A DNA stretch of 64,000 nucleotides from Brachypodium distachyon (Eukaryota > Streptophyta > Magnoliopsida > Poales > Poaceae), in NCBI RefSeq assembly GCF_000005505.3, contig NC_016132.3, forward strand, positions 16,172,501 through 16,236,500, in the 5' to 3' direction. The position numbers and the translations under genes were made by a program. Each line of letters begins with the position of its first letter. Position 1 is the first letter of the stretch. This document shows, in pieces, positions 24,238 to 36,408 of the stretch. The notes below the pieces were generated by a model, which saw only the letters and a program-made list of their open reading frames with translations, was not told where the DNA came from and searched no databases.

Positions 24238-25351
24238 CTATGGGCTACGGGAGCCAGCCGGCCTACCCTTTGGAACGTCCAGCGGCGGCGCCTGAGCGAC
24301 GCAGAAGAACCGCCGCCCCAGGACACATGCCGCTCCTGCGAGAGGGACTATGCCGACGATCACGGCCAAGAGAATGAACACGACAGCGTTATTCTTCACA
24401 AAAGTCCCTGCACACACAGAATCAATTCGAGCCGTCAATCGTTCCTGATAGAGAAATTGGTTGCCAAGGAATTAACGGGCTCGGCAATGAACTTACAGAG
24501 GATCTTGCTGAAGGGTGGCGCGGGAGCGTACATGTCGAGCCGGAGGTAGCAGTTGTACCCCACGACGCTGACGGCGGCGACGCCCTCGCTCCGCCCCACC
24601 TCCCGGCCCCAGCACCTGGGCAGCTCCCGCGCCGACTCGCGAAGGCACTCGCCGCAGTCCGCCGCGGCCCGGTCCCTCGCGCACTGCGCCACCGCGTGTA
24701 CTTTGATCCTCTTCTTCTTCTGCCCCATGTCCGTGGCGGCCGTGGCCAGCATCGGCCCCGCGCTGCTGTCCGCGGCGCGAGGGGCCAAGGAGAGCGCCAG
24801 GGCGGAGAGCCCCCGCGCGTCGTCGTAGAAGGCCGGGGAGCGCGGGCTGTCGGCATCGGAGGCGGAGGGGGAGAAGACGAAGAGGCACGCGCGGTAGGAG
24901 GCCTCGTTGGGGGAGGAGGCGTTGGTGTCGGCGAAGGCGAGGGAGCAACCGGGGCTCCGACTCCCCCGCGCCGGCTGTCGCTCCCGGCGCACCCGGCCGC
25001 CTTTCTGGCCGCGCCGGACAGGCACGCCGCGCACGACGACGAGCCTTCTGGGGCGGCGCCGTAGCAGAGGCCCCGCGCGAACGCCGCGGCTTCGCCGGGG
25101 CCGGAGGAGGAGCGGCGGAGGGAGGCGAAGCCCGTGGGCGCGGCGGCGGCTGGAAGCGCGGCGAGGAGCGCGAGGACGTCGGCGCGGAACGCGGCGGCCG
25201 TGGTGGTGGAGGATGACGAGGGCGAAGGCGGGTCGTCGCAGGTGGCCTCGGCGTAGTTGCCCACGTACTCATCGCGGTGCCCCGCGGCGACGGCGGTCAA
25301 CGTCGAGGCGAGGGCCACGGCGACGAGGAAGAAGGCTGGCGCTGGTGCCAT
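24238..25351 (-). CDS. DUF26 (Gnk2) protein, plasmodesmata-located-like, with apparent 1-nt frameshift
   Basis: Type I membrane protein of the cysteine-rich repeat secretory/plasmodesmata-located protein group. Minus-strand exons are 25351-24497 and 24407-24238. A signal peptide (MAPAPAFFLVAVALAS...) leads into a first DUF26 domain ending CAACLSGAARKAAGC. A second DUF26 domain has the exact C-x8-C-x2-C spacing in CARDRAAADCGEC. A membrane helix (AVVFILLAVIVGIVPLAG) and a short basic tail follow in exon 2. The frame breaks near 24960-25000: the SPGCSLAFADTN continuation needs one extra base. Exon 1 is 855 nt, whereas 856 would restore both the domain and the splice phase, so either one base was lost or the assembly is wrong in this very GC-rich stretch. 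A start at 25399 is also possible. Confidence 0.75.
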
Positions 25352-25399
25352 GGCCCGATGGCCGTTTGGCTTGCCTGCGGCAGTTTTAGCTTGGACCAA

Positions 25400-26300
25400 C
25401 TGAGAGAGAGGCGAGCCTGCTGTGCTAGTCTAGTCTGCTTTGCTAATTGCTATATGGCGATCGGGAGTTCCGAAAGCGGGTAGACATATCTGACGGGCTA
25501 TGGGCGAGTTCTTTGCATGAATTGGGACAAGATTATTAGTGCGATTTTCAGATGATGTTACCTGTTTATAACCGGGCATGGTGGCCCGGCCCGGCCGGCC
25601 CGGCCCGAAGCCCGACGTCTCGGGCCTCACTTTCCAGTCAAAAAAAAGCCTGAAATGACTAAAAAAAGTATTTTTAGGAAAAATATGAATAAAAATCATT
25701 TATTTATTTATTCTGAAAATAATTATTTTAATGCTTAAATGGCTTATTTTCGGGGTTTCAGTCGGGACTCGGGCTTCAGGTTTGACCATCGGGCTTTTAT
25801 GAAGCCCGGCCCGGCCTGGGGTTTGCCCAAGTATACCTGGGTTGTAATCCTGCTCTTTATTAGATCCTTTAAACCCTACCTCCAAGCTCTAGTCTTCCTT
25901 TTCTTTCTGTGTTTCTTGTGTAAAGTTTTCTAACCCGGTTTCCCTTATAAACAGGGCCACCTACCTTTTTTGGCAATAAATAACCCACTAATGTTTGTTT
26001 TGTCAAAAAAATTAGTGCGATTTGTTGATGTCCACGTAAGCACGCCGGGCACGTGTTTCCCTTCCCACGAGGCAGACATGCAAAAACACATGCACGCGCT
26101 CGTAGAATGGGTTCAGTTACGTCACTCTAGTAGTTTTTTCACTCACAGTCACATTGTCTATAAAAGGAATACATTGTCGTAGCTACTATAGACAAATGTA
26201 GACAGATGTCCGCTTTAGGGAAAAATTACCCAGGTGCACAACTTTAATATCGACACGCTAATATAAGCGATTTCGATAAAAAGATGCCAATAATAACGTG
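25400..26300. other. Intergenic, with GCCCGGCCC-rich inverted motifs
   Basis: Upstream of the DUF26 gene. Blocks rich in GGCCCGGCCC and AAGCCCG occur in both orientations at about 25577-25630 and 25755-25820, around an AT-rich centre with ATTTATTTATT. This resembles the ends of a small repeat but I could not define its borders. No gene recognised. Confidence 0.4.
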
Positions 26301-26302
26301 TA

Positions 26303-26427
26303 CTTCCTCCGTCCAACAAAGGATGTCTCAACTTTGACTAAATTTGAATGCATCTATACACTAAGTCATGTCTAGATACATCCAAATTTTGACAAATTTG
26401 AGACATTTTTTGTTGGACGGAGGGAGT
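26303..26427. mobile_element. Stowaway MITE
   Basis: A 125-bp element with inverted ends CTTCCTCCGTCC and GGACGGAGGGAG and near-complete internal symmetry (CAAACTTTGAC-like arms), flanked by TA at 26301-26302 and 26428-26429. These are the hallmarks of grass Stowaway (Tc1/mariner) MITEs. Confidence 0.9.
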
Positions 26428-26429
26428 AC

Positions 26430-27921
26430 AACAATTCCTAATATGTATAATTTGACATGATGAAAAACGTAATGTATGCTAAAAAGTAGTGACAATCAAG
26501 CACCAACCAAAACGAAGGAATTAGTGGCAAATTTAGAGAGAAATCTTATCACTAATATATAATGACTGAACTAGAGAATTAGAGAATTGAGGGGCATCCT
26601 AGAGCAATATAGCCGGCGGCCGATAGAGCTACTCTACATGATCAACCAGGGGGAGGCTTCGCTAGACTTCGATCGTGCATCGTCGACTGGAAGATCGATG
26701 GAGAGGGACTAGGGAGCCGAAGCGATCGAGCGGAACTATACATATCATCCATTCGGCCAATCAGCCTAGAGGCCTTGTTGTCGGGTACATACAAGCCAAA
26801 TGCCAACACAGTCCAGTAGAAAGCCTCCAGATTAGAGAGGCAAAGATAATAAAAGAGAAGGGCCGGTAAATCGTGACCATTTTTAGCCTTCAATTCACAA
26901 AAAATTAACTCGCTAGTGCACCTTGAGTGACATGGCCTGGTGCATTAGACAATTATGAGGCTTAATCATTACTAAAAAAGTTTTTGGACCCTGGTTCATG
27001 TGCACCAGTGAAGGCTCAAGTAGCTCCGCCCCTATCCGTTTAGAGACATATAATCAAGAATCACACATCACTCATCCGCTTATAGACATACAATCGAGAA
27101 TCACACATCATTCATCCCCTCCATGTATTGATCAGTGAAGTAGCTTTCCTAAAAAAACGACTTGACCACACCGATAGCAATAGCAATGAACCCTGGTAAA
27201 TTACAAATGTTGTTGCTACCCGCGCTTTCACCAAATATCAAAGTTGAGAAATATACACTTAAAAAGTTGCCCGTTGCCCAGGGCTTCACTTTTTGTTTCT
27301 TTGTTTATCAGTCAGCTCTTTGATGTCTTCCGCCATGTCAGCTCTCTCATGGTCAACTTTTGACAGGAAAACATTCATCTTCCTTGTCGTTATAGTGGCA
27401 AATCTGAAAATAAGGTTTGGAAAATAAATGAAATATTTCAACAACAGCATAAGTCCATTTCAACGCAGGCACTTATGACCGATGCCAGGATCCTAATCCT
27501 CTTTTGCGTCGACACAAAACAAATCGTCAGGCGTCTGAGCCGAAAATAACGCATGGGGCAATTTTTGTGAGAAACGGTCACTATCACAGAATTACAACTT
27601 GAACCGATTATCACAGACAGATCTTGCCTGCCGTAACAAATATAGTAACTAACTATTTTGTTTTAGCAACTAAAAACAATTATACGCAGTTTAGTTCAGT
27701 TGCTACATGACCTCCTTTTCTTTGGCATGATATCATCACTGTAAGGTATGAGAAAATTGCAAAATTATGGTGCCGGTGTGAAAGTCTTACTTAATATTAC
27801 TAGTTTGACAATGATTTGTCTGTTTTTTTGCTCTCTTTTTTTTCCTACATTCCTTGTGGATTCGCCCATGCTTTCATCATTTCTTTTTTCTTATCACCTT
27901 GTATGTTCTTAGAGTTTAATA
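26430..27921. other. Intergenic, no gene seen
   Basis: AT-rich sequence with short reading frames only. A short tandem (TATAATCAAGAATCACACATCA-like unit) occurs at about 27050 and 27088. Nothing else recognised. Confidence 0.35.
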
Positions 27922-28399
27922 CTCCCTCATTCCTAATTATAAGATGTTTATAGAAAAACAAGCTTATTACATCTCTCTACTTTTTTATCCCAAAAGTCAT
28001 GTCTTTAGAAATATCATTTTAGATTTCTGCAATCAGTATATGCTGTTGATATATCCGTTTGTGTACTCTTGCTGATGTCAAAATTGCACTCACAATGGAT
28101 GCCAACTAAAAATAACGTGTATAGATTTCGCGAGGACCTTTGCACCTTACACTATTTGGAGATTACAGAGAAGTCAAAACTTTATCTACTACTACAATTT
28201 TGAAACAATACCTTTTAATGGCTACCCTATTAGTAGAATAAATTTAAACTCATTCACAATGCTCATTTCTCATTCTTTGTGTAGTTATACATATTTTGGT
28301 TACGATACATTTCATTGAGTGAGGAAACACCCCTATTTATACTTGTAAAGACCACTAGATGCATAACTAGTGCAAATGGTTCAAAAGAAACGGAGGGAG
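27922..28399. mobile_element. Possible larger Stowaway-like element
   Basis: The ends CTCCCTCATTCC and CGGAGGGAG are inverted and flanked by TA (27920-27921, 28400-28401), as in Stowaway elements. However, the 478-bp interior shows no clear symmetry, so this may be two partial elements or one with internal insertion. Confidence 0.45.
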
Positions 28400-28401
28400 T
28401 A

Positions 28402-29399
28402 CTACTACACCAAAATGTGTAGTATAGATATTTGTTACTTCTCAATTTTCCATCACAAACTTTCGTTGGAAGACTCGTTGTAATTAGATTTTTTTTTGAG
28501 AATCTCCTGTAACTTTATTCAAAGTCGAAAATCATTACAGGTACAGTGCTTTGGATCATAGACACAAAAAACTACAAAGTAACCCCTATGACTAAGAATT
28601 AGAATGAAATTTCTCGAAAACATATTCTCCGTGACATCAATCTTTGCAACACGAAATACTCTCCACACTTCAGCACAAGAACTGCAATTAACTGGAGCGA
28701 CAATACCGCCACTCGTACCCCTGCATGAACTTGATTACCTTCAAAGGGTTCAAAAAGCCCCTTGATTCGCCCATCTAAAAGATGAGAAGCCGTGAGCGTT
28801 GAACATACTTGGGCCGGGGATGATCCCTACAGGTCGAACCACACGATCTTCACGAAAACGCCAGAGAAAGAACTCCAAAGTCACAAAAGATCTGACCAAC
28901 AAAAGCAGCATGACACACTGACAAAAACTCATCAAATCCCTATGAATAGATGCGAGGGCATAAACTTGAAATCTGCGTGATCAGACACATCGAATCCGCG
29001 GTGAGTAAAACTCTCTGGCTCCGTGGCACTGCGCAATAAGGCACCGCCGCAGTAGAGGAAGGACCAGAGTACCTTTATTCTCGACGGCATCATACCCTCT
29101 GTCGTAGCGTTGCCAATGAAGATCACAAGACTCGTAATACTAAAAACTTCTGAAAATGTGCAGGAGTACCCTAGACTTCCCACACCTCGTAGCGCCAAGA
29201 TGGCGACAGGAGGTGAGAGGAACCGGTGAATCCAGACGGTGCTCTACCTCAAAACCCTAAGTTTTCTCCGTCTCACTCATTGTAACTAGATAATACCTTG
29301 CATGTTGTTTGGTGAAATTTTAGTTAACATACATGAGCAAGAAGGCCCCCAAATCCCAATCTAACAACGCTAGTGCAGTAGGACCATATGACATTTATT
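28402..29399. other. Repeat-like intergenic sequence
   Basis: Non-coding sequence with a TTTTTTTTGAGAATCTCCTG start (about 28487) that looks like the end of a dispersed element, but I cannot assign a family. No long reading frame. Confidence 0.3.
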
Positions 29400-30587
29400 T
29401 TTCTTCATTGGACATTTGACATGTTCTGGTTGCACATACTTGTGTTGTTTCTAAACTTCTTGTGTTCCATTTCTCTATATACTTGGTCAAATTTTAACAA
29501 GACTCTTTTTGAATCATAAGTTTGCAAAAGCATAAAAATAGGAAAACACACGATTAGAATGACATGTACTTTTGAATCCAGTAGTATTGAGAAATTAGCA
29601 CCAAAGAGTGCTTGACACACCATGGATAACACACACAAAAAAAATCTAGCAAGAGGTTTAAGTGGATGAAATTTTTCCTCCAAAATAGGGTGCAAAAGAA
29701 TACATAGGAAAAGGCAATGCAAATGATCTCATAGGAAAAACTTCCTAAGAACTTCACTCCTGTGAATCAAACGACCAAATGGAAATATTCCTAAGCATTC
29801 AAGTCCTGCAAAAATCCTATATATCTCCTTTGAATCAAAAGGGCGCTAAGATGTTTGGCTTAGGGCAAAACTAGAACACTATATTAGTAACAATGTTATA
29901 AAATATTCTTTATAAATTTAGGGCAAAAATTTTGGTGATCTTTTGCAAATTTATAAATATAAAAGTAATGTTCTAAAATATAAAAGCAAGTTATTTTTCA
30001 CAACGAGTCATATATAATAATTCACAAAATTTGTTCGCATCATCGAATAAAACGTACACCTTTAACAAAAAAAATGTCCAACTTCGTCAAAACCTAATTC
30101 ATGTAGCGGGTATGGGCATGATATATGATCGATCCAAGTGGACCATAATTTGGCCAAAGCTGAAAAATGTCCATCTCGAAAATAATTAAAGCATTCGAGG
30201 CAAGTGTCTCATCAATACATTATATGAGTTGCACTAAATGTCTCGATGAATAATGGTAATTTGGTCGATTGGTTCCGTGCCCGTAAAGTTACAAGACATA
30301 AACATTTTACGTGCTTGATATGTTGTTTTAATTAAATGCTTATTAGCTACTAAAGCAGCTTGACTTAAATGTTTATTGAGCATTTGATTGCATATCATAA
30401 CGTCAAGCGAGGGTGAAAAGTAACCGTAAATGGGTCGGTTAATGTCTCATCAATACATGACATATATTTGCAAAAAAAAATAAGTTTGCCAAAAACGGTT
30501 TTGACTTGGTCGGCACCGTAAAGTTCCGAACATAAAGTTGTTTTGGAGGTTCCGAACATGACATAAAGTTGTTTTGGAGGTTGGAGG
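29400..30587 (+). repeat. Copy A (left part) of a duplicated repeat segment
   Basis: This segment aligns base for base, with moderate divergence, to 48805 to about 50092. It contains two diverged monomers of about 243 bp, recognisable by AATGTCTCATCAATACAT at about 30440 and a relative at 30198. It is cut at 30587 by the retroelement. At its right end a unit ATAAAGTTGTTTTGGAGGTT is itself duplicated (about 30532-30582). Confidence 0.8.
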
Positions 30588-30902
30588 GCCTCGCTACATG
30601 GGAAGGCAAGTTCGGCCCAAGTCCGAGGGGGCCCCTAGAGATCTCTCGCCTTAGGTGACTTGGGAAGACGAGTTCGGCCCAAGCACTTGGCTAATGACCC
30701 CCTCGAAGCCTCTCCTAACATAGGACTAAGTCGTACCCGCAGGGTTGACCGAACCTATTCAAAAAATATCGACGTGTCAACTTGTCCAAGTGTACGACGA
30801 CCTTCGCTATAAGGCCCGCGTACGCCCCCTACATACTATTCTCGCATTTGTGTCATCGAGCATTGGCACCCCGTACACCTGTTGTTTTCTAGAACAACAA
30901 CA
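30588..30902 (+). repeat. 5' LTR, truncated (315 bp)
   Basis: Matches 42984-43298, the last 315 bp of the 3' LTR, ending in CAACA just before the primer-binding site. The first 508 bp of the LTR, including its TATA box, are missing. The left junction abuts target sequence directly. Confidence 0.92.
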
Positions 30903-30903
30903 G

Positions 30904-30921
30904 TGGCGCCGATCGTGGGGA
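30904..30921 (+). other. Primer-binding site
   Basis: TGGCGCCGATCGTGGGGA starts two bases after the 5' LTR end. It has the TGGCGCC start common to Tat-type elements; I do not assign the tRNA. Confidence 0.7.
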
Positions 30922-30945
30922 ACCCTCGCCGTAGTTGAAGATTTA

Positions 30946-32720
30946 ATGGCACCGACGAAGCCTACTTCATCAGGTGTCCAACTTATCACGAAATCTACAC
31001 GGCTACAAACGAAGAAAGCAAGCGCCTCGGGGGATCCCGAGGAAGGAGAAATTCTCACCAATCCGGACGCCACCGCAAGCATGGGCGCCACGACGGACGT
31101 CGTGGCCGCACCTCCGCTCCCGGCCGTCCCCGAAGGAGCCGAAGCACTCGGAGCCGGCATAGGCGGTCCTTCGGTCCTCACCGACGTGGTGGCAAGGATC
31201 GGCGAGCTACCCACGGTTACCGCCCCTGCAAGGGATGCGGAACTCGGTATGCCTCGTTCAATGGCCTTTGCGCCGCCTCCCCTGCAACCGGTAGTAACCT
31301 TGCCCTCGGAGCCTACGAGGGGAAACAATGTGGCATCAGGAGGATCTGCGCTGGAAAACCAACGAGTCCCGGCTTACGACCCCTCCAACCCAGGACTACC
31401 TCCATTGACGCTCGCTGCGATCGCCCATGGAGCTCCTTGGTACCACCCATATTGGGGACTTCCGCCGCACGGTGCTCTCCAAGTCGCACACGCTCCAAAC
31501 CAGCCTCGCTTTGCGAGTGCCCCGCAAGTGCCCCTTGCTCCCCCCGCCGGGGCCGAACAAGGTGGCAACCAGGCTATGCCTCAAGGTGTGCCCCGCGGAG
31601 AACGAGATCTCAGCGTGCACGAAAACGAGCAAGTGGCGGAGTCCGGAGCCCTTGCCAGGGGTAAAAAAAATCCTCGCTGAGATCCCTCTCCGAGTGATCC
31701 TTCTAGCAATGAGAGCAACCCCGACGAAGGAGGATCTCGTTGCCGGAAAAACCAGAAGGGCCGACCATCTTGTAACCCGCTCACGCGGGAGATCCAAGAC
31801 GCGGCTTTCCTGCCAAGGTTCAAGCTGCCGACTATACGGCCATACGACGGAGAGTCCAACCCTCTTCAATTCCTGGACGTCTACTCCACCGCCATACGAG
31901 CAGCGGGTGGAGGCCCCACTGAGATGTGCAACCTTTTTCCGCTCGCGCTCACCGGGATAGCGCAAACTTGGTTTTATAACCTGCGGAAAAATTCCGTGCA
32001 TTCGTGGGAGCGCCTCCAGGAGGCCTTCATCGCCAACTTTTAGGGAAATTTCAAAGAACCCGTGCAAGCTCATGAGTTTTACGCTGTGAAACAAAGGTCG
32101 GGAGAGTCTCTCCGAAGCTTCTTACATCGCTTTGCGAAGGTCCGAAGCCAAATCGCCAACCCACCGTCAACAACCGTGATTGACGCTCGCATGCAAGTCC
32201 TTCTCCAAGGAGAAGTGAATCGCGCTCTAAGTCGAAACCCGCCAAAAACGACCGAAGAGCTCTACCGGATCTTGCAAGAATACGCTCGGGGCAAAGATGG
32301 AGACATTGCCAAGAAGGACATGCCACGCGGCACGCCCGAAGGGACTCCTGCATCGGATCAGCCCCAGGCATCCTCACCATCTTCCAAGAGGAAAAGGAGG
32401 CGAGGGAAGAGGGCGCCCGGCGATCAAGCTCGAAAGATCTTCGCCTTCGAAGGGCAAAACTCGTCCCAAAAGACTTGGCAGCCCAAGAAGCCTCCTCGCC
32501 CCGCCGAGGGAGGCGCCGGGAGATGCCTCATCCACAAGTCGGCAAGCCACAGCACCGAAGAGTGCAATACCCTCATCGCAGCTCGTGAAGAGTTCCAAGC
32601 ACGAATGCAGGCCCGACGCAAGGATGAGAAGGCGCCCGAGGCCCCGCCAACGTCATCCTTGCCGACCCTGCGCCCAAGGAAGAGAACCTCCCGTTTCAAG
32701 AACCCGCTCACCATGTCGGG
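30946..32720 (+). pseudogene. gag of the Tat element, broken
   Basis: Capsid polyprotein reading frame from ATG 30946 with a disordered Pro/Ala/Glu-rich N-terminus and a retrotransposon gag domain (about 31800-32300; motifs ALTGIAQTWFYNL, FAKVRSQIANPP). In-frame stops occur at 31678 (TGA) and 32041 (TAG), both fitting C-to-T changes. A frameshift near 32640-32720 separates it from the protease frame. Downstream of the capsid is a lysine/arginine-rich stretch and a CLIHKSASHSTEEC zinc-knuckle-like motif. Confidence 0.85.
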
Positions 32721-35700
32721 GTGGTACTTGGGGGCTTCCCCACAGGCTGGGGGTCAAAGAGGCAACGCAAGGAGTATGCGCACGAAGTCAACGTCGTTGG
32801 AACCTTCACTCCAACACCACCACCCAAGTGGGCAAGTGTACCCATTTCCTTCACCAAGGAAGACGCTAAGGGGATACGCTTCCCACACGACGATGCCCTC
32901 TTCGTGACGGCCATCGTCTCAAATTGCGAGCTCAAGAAAATACTTGTGGATGGCGGAAGCTCCGCCGACATCTTGTACCTGAGCACGCTAAAAAAGCTGA
33001 TGGAGCCACAGGGAGGATACAAGAACGGTTCCTTGCAACCGTCGCTTTGCCCCCTAACCGGCTTCGTCCCAGGCAAGTCCATCCAGTCGCTCGGCCAAAT
33101 TGAGCTCCTCACGACCTTCGGAGATGCCACTAATCGTCGGACCGAGCTCGTGCGCTTCGACGTGGTGGACATGGAGGCCTCCTTCAACGCCATCCTTGGC
33201 AGGACGACCCTGAACCGCCTCTGCGCTGCCGTCCACCACAACTTCCTATGCATGAAGATCCCGGGCCCAAAAGGCGTGATCACGGTCCGTTGCGAGCAAT
33301 CCTCCAATAGGAAGACACTATATCGCCACGAGACTAAGTGCGCCGAGAAGGGAGAAGCGTCCAAAAGCGTCCACATGCTCTCAGGCACAGGGGAGTCCAA
33401 GACCGATCACCCGGAACGCTACATTTCTAAGCCCCTTCCCGAGGGAGAGCTTAAGGAGATACGCGTCTCCGACAACGATGCCACGCGCATCGTGAAGATC
33501 GGAGCCGACCTCTCGATCGAACTCGAGAAGAAGCTCATCGACCTACTCCGGGAGAACTATGACCTTTTCGCTTGGCCTACCTCCGACATGGGAGGAGTCT
33601 CACGCGACGTCATGGAGCATCGACTCGCCGTAAGGCCCGACAAGGCGCTCGTGAAGCAGAAACTCCGGAAACTCTCCACGTAGCGAAGCGAGGTCATCAA
33701 GCAAGAAATTGCGAAGCTCTCCGAGGCCGGACTCATCCGAGAAGTTTGGCACCCCGAGTGGTTGGCCAATCCGGTCTTGGTGAAGAAAGCAAACGGCAAG
33801 TGGCGGATGTGTGTCAACTTCACCGACCTGAATAAGGCATGCCCCAAGGACGACTACCCTCTCCCGCAGATTGACCAGCTAGTCAACTCCACAGCGGGAT
33901 GCGAGAGGTTAAGATTCTTGGACGCCTATTCAGGGTATCACCAAGTGCACATGGTCAAGGAAGACGAGGAGAAGACCAGCTTCATCACTCCCATTGGCAC
34001 CTTCTGCTATCGCAGAATGACTTTTGGTTTGAGGAACGCCGGTGCGACCTTCCAACGCCTCGTCAGCCTTATCCTCAATGGGCAATTGGGGAGAAACTCC
34101 GAAGTCTATGTTGATGATGCCGTCATCAAGAGTCAAGCGGCGAGTACCCATCCCGAAGACCTGCAAGAAACCTTCAACAACCTCCGCAAATACGGCGTGA
34201 AGCTCAATCCCGAGAAGTGCACGTTCGGAGTTCGAGGAGGAAAACTGTTGGGTTTCCTCGTCTCCCAACGGGGGATCGAGGCCAACCCGGAAAAAATCCG
34301 GGCCATCCTAGAGATGGAGTCTCCTCGCTTCGTCAAAGATGTGCAGCGCCTAGCAGGGAGGATGGCGGCATTAGGACGATTCGTCGCCCGATCAGCCGAG
34401 AAGGGTCTTCCTTTTTTCAAAGTTCTGAAGGGCCTCAACAACTTTGAGTGGACCGACGAAGCTCAAAGGGCCTTCGAGGAACTCAAAACCTATTTGTCGA
34501 CTCCTCCACTCCTCACGAGCCCGAAGCAGGGACAACCTTTGCTCCTGTACCTCGCTGCGACTCCGGTCGCCCTGAGTGCAGCCCTCATGAAGGAAGAAGA
34601 TGGGTCGCAACGCCCGGTGTATTACGTGAGCGAAGCTTTGGGAGGAGCAAAGTGTCGATACACCCAGATCGAAAAAATCGTGTACGCCCTCCTCATGGCC
34701 TCAGCTCCGTCATTACTTCATGGGCCATACCATCATGGTGCCGACGACATTCCCCCTCAGAGAAGTCTTCGGCAACAAGGAAGCCACCGGGAGAATCCCA
34801 GGTCCTCGCCGACTTCGTGGCATGCGCCGCAAGCCCCGCCCGAAGAGACGTCGCCCAGGGCCGGGCCCCCCGAACCACATTGGATAATGAGGTACGATGG
34901 CTCCAAGCGCCTCAACGGTGCTGGGCCTGGAGTCGTACTCATTAGCCCCGAAGGGAAGATCCTGGAGTACGCCGCCCACCTCGACTTCAACGCAACCAAC
35001 AACATGGCGGAGTACGAAGCACTCCTTCTCGGACTCCGGTTGGCTAAGGCCATGGGTGTTCGACGCTTTCTCATCCAAGGTGACTCCCAGCTGGTGATAA
35101 ACCAAATGGACAAGTCATATTAATGCCTTGATGAAAGGATGAAGAAGTATATTGAAGAAGTTCGCAAGGTGGAACGGTACTTCCTGGGCACGGAGACACC
35201 ACGCCCTCTTGAATGACGCCAATTATCCGCGCCTTGAAAGGAGAGGTGGATGAGGAGGCGGGAGGCCCAAGCGCCAAAACTTTGCTTGCAAATGCAAAGA
35301 TGTACGTCCTCCTCGACGGCATCCTTTACAAGAAGGGTGCAGCCGCGCTACTCAAATGCATAACCCCCGACAAGGGGGCTCAGCTCATCCAGGAGATCCA
35401 CTCCGGAGTATGCGGTCATCATCTTGCGCCAAGAGCCAATCGCAATATTGGAAGATGCAAAGCTTGCCAAAAAATGGCTAAGTCAATCCACGCGTCGGTG
35501 ACGACCCTGAAGAATATCCCAATAACTTGGCCATTTGCACGCTGGGAAATAGACCTTCTCGGGCCTTTCCCCGCATGCATCGGGGGCTGCAAATACCTCG
35601 TGGTGACGATTGATTACTTCTCCAAATGGATAGAAGCTGCGCCACTCGGCAAGATCACGTCACAGGTCATCCAGAATTTTTTCTGGGAAAACAACATATG

Positions 35701-36408
35701 TCGATATGGTGTCCCACGAGAGCTAACCGTGGACAACGGCAAGCAGTTCGACTGTGCGGAATTCATTAAATTCTGCGAATGCCTCGAGATCAAGCTGCAC
35801 TTCGCATCCATGGCCTATCCCAAGAGCAACGGCGCATGCGAGAGAGCCAATGGACTAATCTTCTAAGGGCTCCGCCGCAGGGTAGAACACACGGCCAACA
35901 AGGCAAGAGGAACATGGAGGGACGAACTCGCCAGCGTGGTTTGGGCATACGCACCTCTGTAAGCCGTTCCACGGGCCGAACACCATTCTCTTTGGTGTAC
36001 GGCGCCGAAGAAGTTCTTCCCACCGAGGTAGAGTTCCGCTCACCACGGGTCGAAAGACTCCAAGAAGCTACTCCACTCGCCTTCATCGAAAATGAAGAGC
36101 ATCACAAGACGGGCGTCGATCTTGTGGAAGAAGCTCGTGACAAAGCCCTCATGAGGCACGCCATCTACGAGCAGAGCGCCGCACGCTTCTACAACACGAG
36201 GGTGCGAGAACGAGCTTTCTCCCAAGGAGACCTCCTGCCGAAAAAGAACATCGACCAAAAACTCCAGCGCAAACTCGACCCTAAATGGGAAGGACCATAC
36301 CGCATCGCCGCGGTATTGGGCAATGGTGCATACCACCTCGAGAACATGGAGGGGGAAAATCTCGTCCATGCCTGGAACGGCGACAAACTCCAGCGTTTCT
36401 ACGCCTAA
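32721..36408 (+). pseudogene. pol of the Tat element (protease, RT, RNase H, integrase), broken
   Basis: Domains in order: aspartic protease (VDGGSSADILY, about 32947); reverse transcriptase (about 33760-34300, with LDAYSGYHQ and the YVDDAVIKS catalytic box); thumb and connection; RNase H-like domain (about 34890-35110, MRYDGSKRLNGAG, NNMAEYEALL, GDSQLVINQ); integrase (about 35400-36400) with acidic residues in EIDLLGP, VDNGKQF and CERANG. Stops occur at 33681, 35121, about 35212 and 35864, and frames change near 34700, 34800 and 35900. The integrase zinc finger is shortened: only GHH and CKACQ remain, with about 20 residues lost between them. Confidence 0.88.

Noticed and set aside
24493..25389. 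Long frames rich in Arg, Pro and Gly opposite and beside the DUF26 gene
   Set aside because: Composition artefacts of GC-rich coding sequence; no domain and no splice support.
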